This document shows, piece after piece, positions 8,911 through 18,076 of a stretch of 64,000 nucleotides of DNA (within the stretch, counting starts at the first letter, position 1; each line of letters begins with the position of its first letter). Source of the DNA: a virus; the IMG/VR virus record IMGVR_UViG_3300042521_003909, positions 1 through 64,000 of that record. The stretch is one strand, 5' to 3'. A program made the position numbers and the translations under genes. A model generated the notes under the pieces. The model saw nothing but the letters and a program-made list of their open reading frames with translations, did no database searches and had not been told where the DNA came from.

Positions 8911-9929
8911 TAAAAGAAGAATGCAAAGATATTGTAAACAAAATTGATTTTTCTTCCTTAAAAGGAAAAAGAGTTCTTATCACTGGAGCATCTGGAATAG
9001 TTGGTGTCTACATGGTTGCATGTCTTAAGAATATTAGTAGGCAATATAATATAGATATTTTTTGCTGGATAAATAATGATGTAGACCCGGTGTTCGAAGA
9101 TCTGTATGATGGGTGTGCGATTATAAAGGGTGATATATGCGATGATGGGCTGCTAGATTCAGTCTATAAAGATTTGTGTGAAACTCTAAGTGGATTTGAT
9201 CTTATAATACATGCTGCAGGGTATGCTCAACCCAATAAGTTTTTAGAAAATAAGATTAAAACTATACAGCTCAATACCACATCAACAGCAAAGCTATTCA
9301 AAATGTTGAATAAAGACGGTACTTTTGTATTTATGAGTACCAGTGAACTCTATAGTGGCATAGATCATGATAACATATCTGAGGACGATATAGGAACATC
9401 GTCTACTAATCATCCTAGATCTTGTTATATTGAAGGAAAAAGATGTGGAGAAGCTATTTGCCATGCTTACTCGAAGGATCACAATATAAAAATTATGAGG
9501 CTTAGTTTAGCTTACGGTCCAGGCACAAAGCATAATGATCAAAGAGTGTTGAACTCATTATTTCAAAAAGCTTTTCAGACAGGTAAAATAAATCTATTAG
9601 ATAGTGGGTCTTCAACCAGAACATACGGCTATATTTCAGACATCACTGAAATGATGTGGAACGTAATTTTGTTTGGTAAAGAATCAGTATATAATATGGC
9701 TGGAGACTCTAAGACTAGCATACGCGAATTGGCTGAAATAATAGGGAGTCTTACAGGCGTCCCAGTTACAATACCTTCAAGTGACGACAATCAACTTTTA
9801 GGCACACCAAAAAATGTAAACTTAAGTTTAAATAGATATTTTAATGAATTTAATCACATCAATTTTGTACCCCTCCATGAAGGCTTAAGAAGAACAATGG
9901 AGTGGCAGAAAGGTCTATATGTCAAATAA
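8898..9929 (+). CDS. NAD(P)-dependent SDR nucleotide-sugar epimerase/dehydratase
   Basis: The protein has 343 residues. GKRVLITGASGIVGVYM near residues 23-39 is the Rossmann G-x-x-G-x-x-G. The catalytic part has a serine in MSTSELYSG (about 148) and the Y-x-x-x-K pair in SCYIEGKR (about 172-179). The C-terminal half has the R-x-Y-x-Y-I-x-D substrate segment. This is the extended SDR family that acts on UDP-, GDP- or dTDP-sugars as epimerase, dehydratase or decarboxylase. It resembles the UDP-glucuronate decarboxylase/dTDP-glucose dehydratase branch, but the exact reaction cannot be read. Confidence 0.85.
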   Translation: MLSLIKEECKDIVNKIDFSSLKGKRVLITGASGIVGVYMVACLKNISRQYNIDIFCWINNDVDPVFEDLYDGCAIIKGDICDDGLLDSVYKDLCETLSGFDLIIHAAGYAQPNKFLENKIKTIQLNTTSTAKLFKMLNKDGTFVFMSTSELYSGIDHDNISEDDIGTSSTNHPRSCYIEGKRCGEAICHAYSKDHNIKIMRLSLAYGPGTKHNDQRVLNSLFQKAFQTGKINLLDSGSSTRTYGYISDITEMMWNVILFGKESVYNMAGDSKTSIRELAEIIGSLTGVPVTIPSSDDNQLLGTPKNVNLSLNRYFNEFNHINFVPLHEGLRRTMEWQKGLYVK

Positions 9930-10836
9930 AATAAGCCCAGATCATTTTTCCAATATATTAGGTTTTAGCATTGACACTACAGTTGCTAAAAAAATAGAGC
10001 AATTTGATCTTCAATATCAGGATCTGACAGAGCAAGAGATGAACGACTACCTAATTAGGGTCGTAGATGTATTGACGGGAGATATCGTAAAAAGTGGAGC
10101 TCATAGAATAGATGATTGGGAAAAAGGCTGGGGTGAAAACTTAGATCTTTATAGGCAAACAAAAGATATAAACTCTCTTGTGCCAAAATATCATTGTAAA
10201 AATAGATATGTAAGATGGATGGGAAAGATAGTCAATCCAATCACTCCAGCTTTCGATTATAAAATACATATATGCTTTATTGATGCAATCTTGCATCATT
10301 ATTTAAAAGATGGATATACAAGTGTGTATGAATTTGGATGTGGTCCCGGATATCATCTTTTAAGGCTTCGTAATGATAGGCCAGATTTAGACCTTACTGG
10401 ACTTGATTGGGCAAAGTCTTCACAAGACCTTATACGGGAAATCAGTACCTCTTTATCAAAGCCAATTAATGCACACAATCTGGATTTCTTTAAACCAGAT
10501 TACAATTTTGATATTAATGAAAACAGTATCGCATACACTGTAGCTGCATTAGAACAAACGGGTAGCAACTACATTAAATTCGTTGACTATTTACTTGATA
10601 AGAAGCCAGCTTTGTGTATAAATATGGAACCAATAGCTGAGCTTTTAGATGAAACTAAATTAATTGACAATCTTTCTATAAAGTATTTTAGAAAAAGAAA
10701 TTATTTACATGAATATTTAACTCATCTAGAATGGCTTGAGTCAATTGGTAAAATCAAAATAATTGATAAGAGAAGAATATATAGCGGTAGCTATTTTATT
10801 GAGGGTCATTCTCTAGTAGTTTGGAAACCAATTTAA
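9919..10836 (+). CDS. Class I SAM-dependent methyltransferase
   Basis: The protein has 305 residues. SVYEFGCGPGYHLLRLR (about 134-150) is a clear motif I (E-F-G-C-G-P-G), followed by LTGLDWAKSS as motif post-I. The 130-residue N-terminal extension has no recognised fold. It probably modifies a sugar or glycan intermediate. It overlaps the SDR gene by 11 bases and is the last plus-strand gene before the convergent minus-strand GT10 gene, sharing 4 bases with it. Confidence 0.8.
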   Translation: MSNKISPDHFSNILGFSIDTTVAKKIEQFDLQYQDLTEQEMNDYLIRVVDVLTGDIVKSGAHRIDDWEKGWGENLDLYRQTKDINSLVPKYHCKNRYVRWMGKIVNPITPAFDYKIHICFIDAILHHYLKDGYTSVYEFGCGPGYHLLRLRNDRPDLDLTGLDWAKSSQDLIREISTSLSKPINAHNLDFFKPDYNFDINENSIAYTVAALEQTGSNYIKFVDYLLDKKPALCINMEPIAELLDETKLIDNLSIKYFRKRNYLHEYLTHLEWLESIGKIKIIDKRRIYSGSYFIEGHSLVVWKPI

Positions 10837-11729
10837 CTCATAATATCTTGCATGATAATTTTGATTGGATTGTAAGAGTTAAGATAAAGATCTTTAGCAT
10901 GATTAATGCTGTAGTCTTCTAAGCGTTTTTGGCTATTTATTATATCTTTTATCCTATCTATCTCTCTTCCATCATATTCAATATATTCAAATGCATTAGG
11001 ATAAAATTTTTCTATATCTCTATGCCCATTGTATATTGGTATTGTATTGCATAATATTGCATCTATAAATTTTTCACTTATGTTCCCACTTACGCAAGAG
11101 TTTTCAAGACATATGGAATATTTATATTCAGATAATCCTGAAATCTTATTCATCAAAGGTCCCCTGTATCGTTTATCGCTCAGGTTCCATCCTCTTCCAT
11201 ACATGTCAAATTCTATATCAGAATTTAAAAGTTTCGTTACTAGCTCTCTTCTTTTATTGTAATTTGTATATGACCTATTGTCTACAGGCGCATTTGAAAC
11301 AATAATGGAGAGTGTTTTTGTTTTATTAAATTGTGATGTTAATATTTTTTTAGTAGTTTCTGATGAAGGCTGAATTTCTCCACTGCCATCTGGATTTGCA
11401 TCATAAAGTCTGTGAGTTCCAAGAAGAGGCGACCATATTGTTCTTCCGTTTTCGTATTTATTTGTTTCATATGTAACAATCTTTTTGCAATAAGAAAGCA
11501 TGTTTTTATCAAAATTTTCAGACCAATAAGGCTCTATTACAATTCCATAAGTTTTATCTTTTTCAATTCTGTATGATGGATTGTGCACATAGTTCATTAT
11601 TACTAAATGAGTATAGTCGTCTTGATGAGTTAAAACATCGCTGTAGCTACCATCGTGGTTCCATATATCGTTGATAAAACGATATATGTTATAGTCACTA
11701 TTCCAGTAGCCAGCAAATTTTATTTTCAT
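10833..11729 (-). CDS. GT10-family fucosyltransferase-like protein
   Basis: The protein has 298 residues. CLENSCVSGNISEKFIDA followed by TIPIYNGHRDIEKF is the GT10 signature, with the acidic motif E-N-S and the S/T-E-K. The usual D-Y ahead of T-E-K is changed to G-N-I, a small deviation in the donor site. It is read with the GT25-like gene 11726-12361, overlapping it by 4 bases, as a two-gene minus-strand unit driven from the divergent region 12362-12482. Confidence 0.8.
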   Translation of the reverse strand: MKIKFAGYWNSDYNIYRFINDIWNHDGSYSDVLTHQDDYTHLVIMNYVHNPSYRIEKDKTYGIVIEPYWSENFDKNMLSYCKKIVTYETNKYENGRTIWSPLLGTHRLYDANPDGSGEIQPSSETTKKILTSQFNKTKTLSIIVSNAPVDNRSYTNYNKRRELVTKLLNSDIEFDMYGRGWNLSDKRYRGPLMNKISGLSEYKYSICLENSCVSGNISEKFIDAILCNTIPIYNGHRDIEKFYPNAFEYIEYDGREIDRIKDIINSQKRLEDYSINHAKDLYLNSYNPIKIIMQDIMS

Positions 11730-12361
11730 TCTTTTCCTTGTATCTCACTAACATATGTTCCGTTTTGCGATCCTTGTGTCATTATTCCAGGCTCATACCA
11801 ATACACAATAGTATTAAGTTTTATAAATCTATAATTTAAATCAAAATCTATTGGCAAGTGAGCTTTTCCATTTTTCATGTCTTCATATACTTTTTGTGCA
11901 GCTTTTGGATGGACTATCATGCTATCTGTGCATTTTGTCTTCCACCTATTTGGACATTTTACAAAACCTTCGCCTTCTGTGCGTATCCCACATCCAGTAC
12001 CAAAAAAACAAAATTCCCAGTCTTCTGGTATATTATTAAAATTATATACAAAATTATCTAATGTTTCTGGGTTAAATATTACGTCATCTTCTAGTATCAT
12101 TGAAGCCTGTCCGCTGTCTGCAATCTTTTTAAATGTTCTAAATTGCTTATGTATGAGAGACTTATTTCCTTTGTTTATCTCTACAGCAGGAAAGTCTTCT
12201 GGAAGTATTGCTCTTTTTTCAGGTATGCTTGAAAATTCTATTTCACTGCTTTCTGACGTTACTACTTCCAAATCTTCTAAAAACTTACATTGCATTAACA
12301 AGCCTGTGACTTTTAAGAATCTTTCAGTAAAACCTTTTTTGTGCATTAAAAAAACTTTCAT
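11726..12361 (-). CDS. GT25-family (LPS beta-1,4-galactosyltransferase-type) glycosyltransferase
   Basis: The protein has 211 residues. SMILEDDVIF (about 111-120) is the GT25 E-D-D block that replaces D-x-D. WEFCFFGTGCG and IDFDLNYRF follow as in LPS glycosyltransferases of this family. The Shine-Dalgarno GGAGAG lies 4-6 bases before the ATG on the minus strand. It is the first gene of a divergent unit with the GT10 gene. A paralogue sits at 20128-20742. Confidence 0.85.
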   Translation of the reverse strand: MKVFLMHKKGFTERFLKVTGLLMQCKFLEDLEVVTSESSEIEFSSIPEKRAILPEDFPAVEINKGNKSLIHKQFRTFKKIADSGQASMILEDDVIFNPETLDNFVYNFNNIPEDWEFCFFGTGCGIRTEGEGFVKCPNRWKTKCTDSMIVHPKAAQKVYEDMKNGKAHLPIDFDLNYRFIKLNTIVYWYEPGIMTQGSQNGTYVSEIQGKE

Positions 12362-12482
12362 TATACTCTCCTTGATATTTTATAATGATTATATTATATT
12401 TTACGGCATTACTGATTTAAATACTGTTTGTTTTACTGCGCATTTAATAAAATATGACGAAATAGGTATGGGTGACTAAATT
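12362..12482. promoter_or_regulatory. Divergent AT-rich promoter region
   Basis: The 121 bases separate the minus-strand GT25/GT10 pair from the plus-strand GT2 tandem. They contain several TATAAT- and TATATT-like hexamers on the minus strand and a good minus-strand SD (aggagag). The plus-strand start at 12483 has no obvious SD. No strong -35 can be assigned, so only the divergent arrangement is certain. Confidence 0.45.
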
Positions 12483-13316
12483 ATGCTTTTATCAATATTG
12501 GTTCCAGGCAAAAATGACAACTTTAGATACAATGGTTCAAAAACCATTGAATTTAATATTAATCAAACTTTAGATAATATAGAATATTCTGGGTTTAAAG
12601 ATGTAGAACTCGTATTGTGCGATTGGGGTAGTGAGAAGAAAATAGTAGATGAAATAGTTAAAAGAAAACATAAGAATTTTAAATGTGTTTATGTTCCCCC
12701 AGATATAGCACAAAAATATAATGGTCAGGCAAATTATTCTATAGTGCATCCAATTAACACTGCATTTAGGCATAGCTCTGGTAAATATGTATGCTTCTGG
12801 GATTCTGATTGCTTTGTGCTTCAAGATAGCTTTGTAAAGCTTTATGAGTTTGTTCTTCAAATGGAAGCTACTCAAGACATGCAATTTTATTGGGGTTCTA
12901 GATATCATATACCGTATGAATCCTATAATGATTTAAGAAGTCATAAAGAATTAGTTGCAAAAATAAATAATGGTATGCAAGTTATGCATGATAAAATAGC
13001 TGGAGGAGGTAAATTTATGGGAGCCTCTATATCATTGTTAATGAACAGAATTTTATGGGAGGATAGTACTGGATGGTATGAAAATCTTCCGTATTGGGGA
13101 TGGCAGGATATTGAGTTCCACCATCGCTTGATGAAGAGATACAGCTATGGCGGCGATCTGGAAGATTGGGGCATGAGTTTTTTTCACATGCTTCAGCCTG
13201 CCAGTAAAGACGGCACAAAAAATAAGCACTTGATGAATCCCTCAATAAACGCAACATTCTTTAAAGCTAATCCTCCAAGTTGGGGTTTAGCAAATGAGAA
13301 ATTGGAAATAATGTAA
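12483..13316 (+). CDS. GT2-like glycosyltransferase, first tandem copy
   Basis: The protein has 277 residues. The N-terminus LLSILVPGKND is typical of GT-A/GT2. FWDSDCFVLQDSF (about 104-116) holds the D-x-D, and WGWQDIEFHHRL (about 207-218) holds the acidic catalytic block seen in galactosyltransferase-like GT2/GT7 enzymes. It is a close paralogue of the next gene, which starts on its final base (overlap ATGA-type). Bases 12740-12841 are almost identical to 13573-13674, while flanks are clearly diverged. Confidence 0.85.
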   Translation: MLLSILVPGKNDNFRYNGSKTIEFNINQTLDNIEYSGFKDVELVLCDWGSEKKIVDEIVKRKHKNFKCVYVPPDIAQKYNGQANYSIVHPINTAFRHSSGKYVCFWDSDCFVLQDSFVKLYEFVLQMEATQDMQFYWGSRYHIPYESYNDLRSHKELVAKINNGMQVMHDKIAGGGKFMGASISLLMNRILWEDSTGWYENLPYWGWQDIEFHHRLMKRYSYGGDLEDWGMSFFHMLQPASKDGTKNKHLMNPSINATFFKANPPSWGLANEKLEIM

Positions 13317-14155
13317 TGATATTATCCATATTAATCCCTGGTAAAAATGATGATTTTCGATGCAATGGTACAAAAACAATAGAATTTAATTTGAATCAAG
13401 TTTTGGATAATCTTGAATTTTTTAACTTTCCAGATTTAGAGTTAGTGCTTTGTGATTGGGGAAGTAAAAAGAAAATAGTAGGATCAATATTGGAAAGAAA
13501 ACACAAAAACTTTAAATGCGTTTATGTCAGACCAAGCGTTGCTAAAAAATATAATGGTAAGGCGAATTATTCTATAGTACATCCAATTAATACTGCATTT
13601 AGGCATAGCTCTGGTAAATATGTATGCTTCTGGGATTCTGATTGCTTTGTGCTTCAAGATAGCTTTGTCAAGCTATACGAGTTTGTTCATCAAATGAATA
13701 TAAATTCTGATAAAAAATTTTACTGGGGATCTAGATGGCATATATCTTATGATGAATATACGTATCTATCTTCTCACAAAGATTTATTAGAAAAAATAAA
13801 CAATGGTCTTCAGCCATCAAGAAAAGACTCATTTGACTATGGTCAAAATTTTATGGGTGGTTCTATATCGCTCTTGATGGACAGGTCAATATGGGAAGAA
13901 AGTACAGGTTGGTATGAGAAATTGCCCTATTGGGGATGGCAGGACATTGAGTTTCACAGAAGATTGTTGACCAAATATGTTCAGGGTGAAGATCTTGTTT
14001 CGCATGGAATGGTATTTTATCATTTAAATCAACCAGAAAAAATGGATAAATTACAAAATAAACACAAATTTAATGAGCAAATAAATGCAAAATCTTTTAA
14101 AGCTAATCCTCCAAGTTGGGGTTTAGCAAATGAAAAATTGGAGATAATAGAATGA
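13316..14155 (+). CDS. GT2-like glycosyltransferase, second tandem copy
   Basis: The protein has 279 residues and the same architecture as its upstream twin: LSILIPGKNDD, D-x-D in FWDSDCFVLQDSF and WGWQDIEFHRRL. The last residues FKANPPSWGLANEKLEI are shared by both copies. Differences cluster in the acceptor-binding middle (about 130-190) and C-terminal parts, as expected when duplicated transferases acquire new acceptor specificity. It overlaps the following GT11 gene by 4 bases. Confidence 0.85.
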   Translation: MILSILIPGKNDDFRCNGTKTIEFNLNQVLDNLEFFNFPDLELVLCDWGSKKKIVGSILERKHKNFKCVYVRPSVAKKYNGKANYSIVHPINTAFRHSSGKYVCFWDSDCFVLQDSFVKLYEFVHQMNINSDKKFYWGSRWHISYDEYTYLSSHKDLLEKINNGLQPSRKDSFDYGQNFMGGSISLLMDRSIWEESTGWYEKLPYWGWQDIEFHRRLLTKYVQGEDLVSHGMVFYHLNQPEKMDKLQNKHKFNEQINAKSFKANPPSWGLANEKLEIIE

Positions 14156-14898
14156 GCGTTTTAGTGAATTATACAGGAAGGCTTGGTAACAATATTCTGC
14201 AATATTGCATGGCAAGTTATTTATCCTATAAGTTTGACCTTTCTTTGCATAAATCTTTAGATTTAAATGAAGACTTTGAAATCAATCAGAAAGAAGGCGG
14301 AAGATCATTCGAAAATCATATTGAAGTAAATGATGATAATTTACAAGAAATACTCGCCAGAAAAAGTATAGATTCTGGCATAAGAGTTAACGGCTGGTTT
14401 TCAAGCAAATATGTTTTTGAAAATGAAGAAATAATTTCTTATTACAAAAAGTGCATTGTCCCAAAAAAGATAGACAATCCAACAGATTTATTTGTGCATG
14501 TCCGACTTGGAGACATCGACAAACAATTTAATCTGCCATATAAATACTACAAATATCAAATTTCTAAAATTGATTATAATGATTGTTTTTTAACTAGTGA
14601 TAGCATAAGTCATCGCATAGTTAAAGATTTGCAAAAAAGATTCAAAAATATTCAGTTGTTTACTGGATGTAGTCCAAGTTTTACTATTAGGTACGGCGCT
14701 AATTGTGATAAGCTTGTCTTAAGTTCTGGTACTTTTAGTCTTTGTATGGCACTTTTTAATAGAGGTGCTCCAAATGTTTATTGCATAGATAATTATTCAA
14801 TGGAAAAATATTTTAAAATAAAGCAATGGGATGGTGGGGGATTCTCTGCTTTTATTGGCAAGTCTAATTTTAATTTTTACAATGAGAGTAAAGCATGA
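14152..14898 (+). CDS. GT11-like alpha-1,2-fucosyltransferase
   Basis: The protein has 248 residues. GRLGNNILQYCMASYLSYK (about 8-26) matches the GT11 N-terminal block (G-R-x-G-N-x-x-x-Q). FVHVRLGDI (about 113-121) corresponds to the H-x-R-x-G/R-D GDP-fucose motif. It is somewhat shorter than the 280-300 residues usual for the family. It lies directly upstream of GDP-L-fucose synthase with a 4-base overlap, pairing donor synthesis with transfer. Confidence 0.75.
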   Translation: MSVLVNYTGRLGNNILQYCMASYLSYKFDLSLHKSLDLNEDFEINQKEGGRSFENHIEVNDDNLQEILARKSIDSGIRVNGWFSSKYVFENEEIISYYKKCIVPKKIDNPTDLFVHVRLGDIDKQFNLPYKYYKYQISKIDYNDCFLTSDSISHRIVKDLQKRFKNIQLFTGCSPSFTIRYGANCDKLVLSSGTFSLCMALFNRGAPNVYCIDNYSMEKYFKIKQWDGGGFSAFIGKSNFNFYNESKA

Positions 14899-15800
14899 AT
14901 ACATTAATTACTGGCGGAAAAGGGTTACTTGGTAGCGCTCTTGATTTTGGCTTTAAGCCAAGCAAAGATGAGGTTGATTGCCTAAAATATGATCAACTTT
15001 CTAACTATATCAAGAATAACAATATTGACTCTGTTGTTCATGCAGCTGCAAGAGTCGGCGGCGTAAAAGCAAATACAGATTTTGTTTATGACTTCTTTTC
15101 TGAAAATATTATGATGAGCACTAATGTAATGAATGCTTGTAAAGAGTTTTCATTTAAAAAAGCAATATTCATAGTTTCAACATGCGCCTTTCCAACATCG
15201 GCTCCATTGCCACTAAAAGAAGAGTATCTTCATACTGGAGAACCACATCATACAAACTTTGGCTATGCTTATGCAAAGAGAATGCTTGAAGTTGGATCAA
15301 GGGCCTTGCGACAGCAGTATAAGATAAATAGCTCTTGCGTCATACCATGCAATCTATACGGACAAGACGATAATTATAATCTGCAAAGTGGTCACGTAAT
15401 CCCAAGCCTTATACATAAGTGCTGGATAGCAAAAAGCACAAATACAATATTAGAAATTTGGGGTTCAGGTAAAGCAGAGAGAGAATTTATATACATCAAA
15501 GATTTTGCCAATATTGTTGATGAGATAATGAATAAAGACATTAATGTTGCTGAAACAATGATAGTATCTCCTGGTCTAACTTACACTATAGAGGAAATAG
15601 TTTATCATATTATAAAAATACTTAAGTTTGAAGGAAACGTATTTTTTGATAAAAATAAACCCGAAGGCATAATGAAGAAAAATTCAGATAACTCTACCTT
15701 CAAGAAACATTTCTCTGACTTTAAATTTACAGATTTAGACACTGGGCTTAACGCTACAATTGAATATTTCATAAAAAATTATGAATCTTTGAGAAAATAA
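14895..15800 (+). CDS. fcl: GDP-L-fucose synthase
   Basis: The protein has 301 residues. It has LITGGKGLLGSAL (NADP-binding), AARVGGVKAN (family-specific), STCAFP with the catalytic Ser and Cys, YAYAKRM with the Tyr-x-x-x-Lys pair, CNLYG, and SGHVIPSLI with the substrate His. The enzyme converts GDP-4-keto-6-deoxymannose to GDP-L-fucose by epimerisation and NADPH reduction. Its substrate would come from the gmd homologue at 30270. It is embedded among GT11 and GT10 genes. Confidence 0.92.
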   Translation: MNTLITGGKGLLGSALDFGFKPSKDEVDCLKYDQLSNYIKNNNIDSVVHAAARVGGVKANTDFVYDFFSENIMMSTNVMNACKEFSFKKAIFIVSTCAFPTSAPLPLKEEYLHTGEPHHTNFGYAYAKRMLEVGSRALRQQYKINSSCVIPCNLYGQDDNYNLQSGHVIPSLIHKCWIAKSTNTILEIWGSGKAEREFIYIKDFANIVDEIMNKDINVAETMIVSPGLTYTIEEIVYHIIKILKFEGNVFFDKNKPEGIMKKNSDNSTFKKHFSDFKFTDLDTGLNATIEYFIKNYESLRK

Positions 15801-15804
15801 AATT

Positions 15805-16746
15805 ATGAAAGTACTTGTAACTGGTGGTGCTGGATTCATTGGATCTAATTTAGTAGACCGATTAGTTTATGATGGTCACGATGTCACGGTGATTGATAAC
15901 GAATCATCGGATGCCCATGATCAGTTCTATTGGAATCCCGCTGCCAAGAACTACAAGTATGACATCAATGACTACACGATGGTTCGTAAACTGTATGAAG
16001 GCGTGGACACGGTTTTCCACCTTGCTGCTGAAGCCCGTATTCAGCCATGCATTGTTGATCCACTGAAGGCGGTGGAAGCCAATATGCTAGGAACCGCTAC
16101 TGTATTGCAGTGCGCTCGTGTATGCGATGTCAAGCGTGTCATTTATTCATCTACTTCTTCTGCTTATGGTGTGAAAAATACACCTCCCCTTCACGAGGAT
16201 ATGCCAAATGACTGCCTGAATCCGTATTCGGTTTCAAAAGTAGGTGGTGAAGAATTATGCAAAATGTATTCAAAATTATATGGTTTAGAAACTATTATTT
16301 TTAGGTATTTTAACGTTTACGGAGAGCGTCAGCCGTTGAGGGGTCAGTATGCTCCAGTGATAGGAATATTCTTGCGTCAAAGAGCATCCGGGCAGCCTAT
16401 GACTATTGTAGGAGACGGCAATCAGAGAAGGGATTTTACACATGTTAGCGATGTTGTTGAAGCTAATATTTTAGCGTCGAAATTTACAGCGCCTGAATAT
16501 AATATTTCAGATTTTGGCAGTTGCAGTATTTATACAAATTGGCTATGGGGTCAAATATATAACATAGGAACTGGAAGAAACCATTCAATCAATGAAATAG
16601 CTAACCTAATGGGTGGTGAGACAAAAAACATACCTCCAAGATTGGGAGAATCTCGTGTCACTTTGGCTAATGCAGAAAAAGCAAAAAAGCATTTCGGATG
16701 GATCCCAAAAGTTAGTCTTGAAAATTGGATAGAAATGAGTAAATAA
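15805..16746 (+). CDS. UDP-glucose/GlcNAc 4-epimerase-like SDR
   Basis: The protein has 313 residues. It has LVTGGAGFIGSNL, FHLAAEARIQ, SSTSSAYG (catalytic Ser), YSVSKVGGEEL (Tyr-x-x-x-Lys) and RYFNVYGERQ, the canonical blocks of GalE-type UDP-hexose 4-epimerases. It would supply UDP-galactose or UDP-GalNAc for neighbouring transferases. The first ~400 bases are richer in C/G third positions than the rest and than adjacent genes, suggesting a mosaic or recently acquired segment. The start is preceded only by a weak AAAATTATG context. Confidence 0.88.
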   Translation: MKVLVTGGAGFIGSNLVDRLVYDGHDVTVIDNESSDAHDQFYWNPAAKNYKYDINDYTMVRKLYEGVDTVFHLAAEARIQPCIVDPLKAVEANMLGTATVLQCARVCDVKRVIYSSTSSAYGVKNTPPLHEDMPNDCLNPYSVSKVGGEELCKMYSKLYGLETIIFRYFNVYGERQPLRGQYAPVIGIFLRQRASGQPMTIVGDGNQRRDFTHVSDVVEANILASKFTAPEYNISDFGSCSIYTNWLWGQIYNIGTGRNHSINEIANLMGGETKNIPPRLGESRVTLANAEKAKKHFGWIPKVSLENWIEMSK

Positions 16747-16748
16747 AT

Positions 16749-17447
16749 ATGAATGAAGAAAGATATGAACATCCACAAATAAAGTTTATGAAAAATATAG
16801 ATCCAAACTTATCAAGTTTGGAGCAATTTAACTTAATTAGGTCGTATCCTTGGGGCTGTGAACAACCTCAGGTAGACGTGTTTTGCGAATTGTTAAAAAC
16901 AATAGATCACGACCATCCAAGCATGATTGAGCTTGGAAGTGCAGGTGTAGGCGGTTCTTTTTATTCAGTTCTTTTTGAAAAATGGTTTGATAAAAAATGC
17001 ACTATTATCAATAACGATCCAAGACTTGAAATATTGCAAGAAATAAAAACATATTGGAAAAATCAGCATTTGACAAACGCAATACTTTGTCATGGATATG
17101 TTGGAACGCCAAAGCATTATCAAGCAAGCCCAGATTTTGAAGCAGAAAAAGTACCAAGATTAACGGTAAAGCAAATGATGGAAGATAACAACATTGTTAA
17201 TCTTGATATCTTGCATGCAGATATACAGGGTTCTGAAATTTCCCTATGCGAAGAATTAGTAAGTCATAATATAATAAAAAAAATACGTTACTATTTTATT
17301 AGCACTCATTCAGGAGAAAATCTTAATACTTATGATTTATGTTTAAATGTTTTTAATAATAGTATGAAATGTAAGTTTCATTTTTCGGATCCGCTTAAGG
17401 GTGGCTGGGGAGATGGACTGATAGTGGTAGAGAATATTGAATTTTAA
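16749..17447 (+). CDS. FkbM-like SAM methyltransferase
   Basis: The protein has 232 residues. MIELGSAGVGGSFYSVLF (about 58-75) acts as motif I. LDILHADIQGSEI (about 152-164) is the FkbM-type D-x-(E/Q)-G-x-E block that follows the substrate-binding region. FkbM-type enzymes O-methylate hydroxyls of secondary metabolites and surface sugars. It starts 2 bases after the epimerase stop. It is one of three consecutive methyltransferases. Confidence 0.75.
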   Translation: MNEERYEHPQIKFMKNIDPNLSSLEQFNLIRSYPWGCEQPQVDVFCELLKTIDHDHPSMIELGSAGVGGSFYSVLFEKWFDKKCTIINNDPRLEILQEIKTYWKNQHLTNAILCHGYVGTPKHYQASPDFEAEKVPRLTVKQMMEDNNIVNLDILHADIQGSEISLCEELVSHNIIKKIRYYFISTHSGENLNTYDLCLNVFNNSMKCKFHFSDPLKGGWGDGLIVVENIEF

Positions 17448-17464
17448 TTTAAGGTAATTATTTT

Positions 17465-18076
17465 ATGAAACAAGAAATATTAGATTTATGGTATAAAAAT
17501 AACGATGTACATGATTTTTTGCATAGACATAAACTTTCTAACGAAAGTTTAATAGTGGATGTGGGATCATACAAGGGCAGCTGGCTGCATCATATGAACA
17601 AGCTTTACGGATGCAGATGCATCGGGGTGGAACCAGTGGCAGAATTTGTAAAAGAGTCTGTGAAATTAGAATTCAATAACGATTGTCAAATTCATCATTT
17701 TGGATTAACTACTGACGATTTGTTAGAAGATTATATAAATATTGATGAAGATGCTTCTTCCATGTTTAAAATACAAGGATTAGAAACAGGAAGAAAAATT
17801 GATCTTAAAAATGCAAAAGACTTTTTTTTATCAATAGGCGACCGCATAGATGTATTGCAAATTAATTGTGAAGGAATGGAATACAGCTTAATACCATTTA
17901 TGATTGATAACGATCTATTTAAAAACGTAAATTTTGTTCAAATACAGTTTCATGACATATCTGAATCTAGCAATAGAGCCATGCATCATTGCATAGATAT
18001 AATAGAAAAAAATGGGTTTAAAACTAAGTTTGAATACCCTTTTGTGTGGTACGGTGCAGAAAAGGTGAGCAAATGA
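17465..18076 (+). CDS. FkbM-family methyltransferase
   Basis: The protein has 203 residues. LIVDVGSYKGSWLHHMNKL (about 29-47) is motif I and GVEPVAEFV is motif post-I. RIDVLQINCEGMEYSLI (about 128-144) is the FkbM N-C-E-G-x-E block. The start has an SD-like TAAGGTAATT 6-9 bases upstream. It overlaps the next methyltransferase by ATGA at 18073-18076. The likely substrate is a sugar hydroxyl in the phage or host-surface glycan. Confidence 0.85.
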   Translation: MKQEILDLWYKNNDVHDFLHRHKLSNESLIVDVGSYKGSWLHHMNKLYGCRCIGVEPVAEFVKESVKLEFNNDCQIHHFGLTTDDLLEDYINIDEDASSMFKIQGLETGRKIDLKNAKDFFLSIGDRIDVLQINCEGMEYSLIPFMIDNDLFKNVNFVQIQFHDISESSNRAMHHCIDIIEKNGFKTKFEYPFVWYGAEKVSK

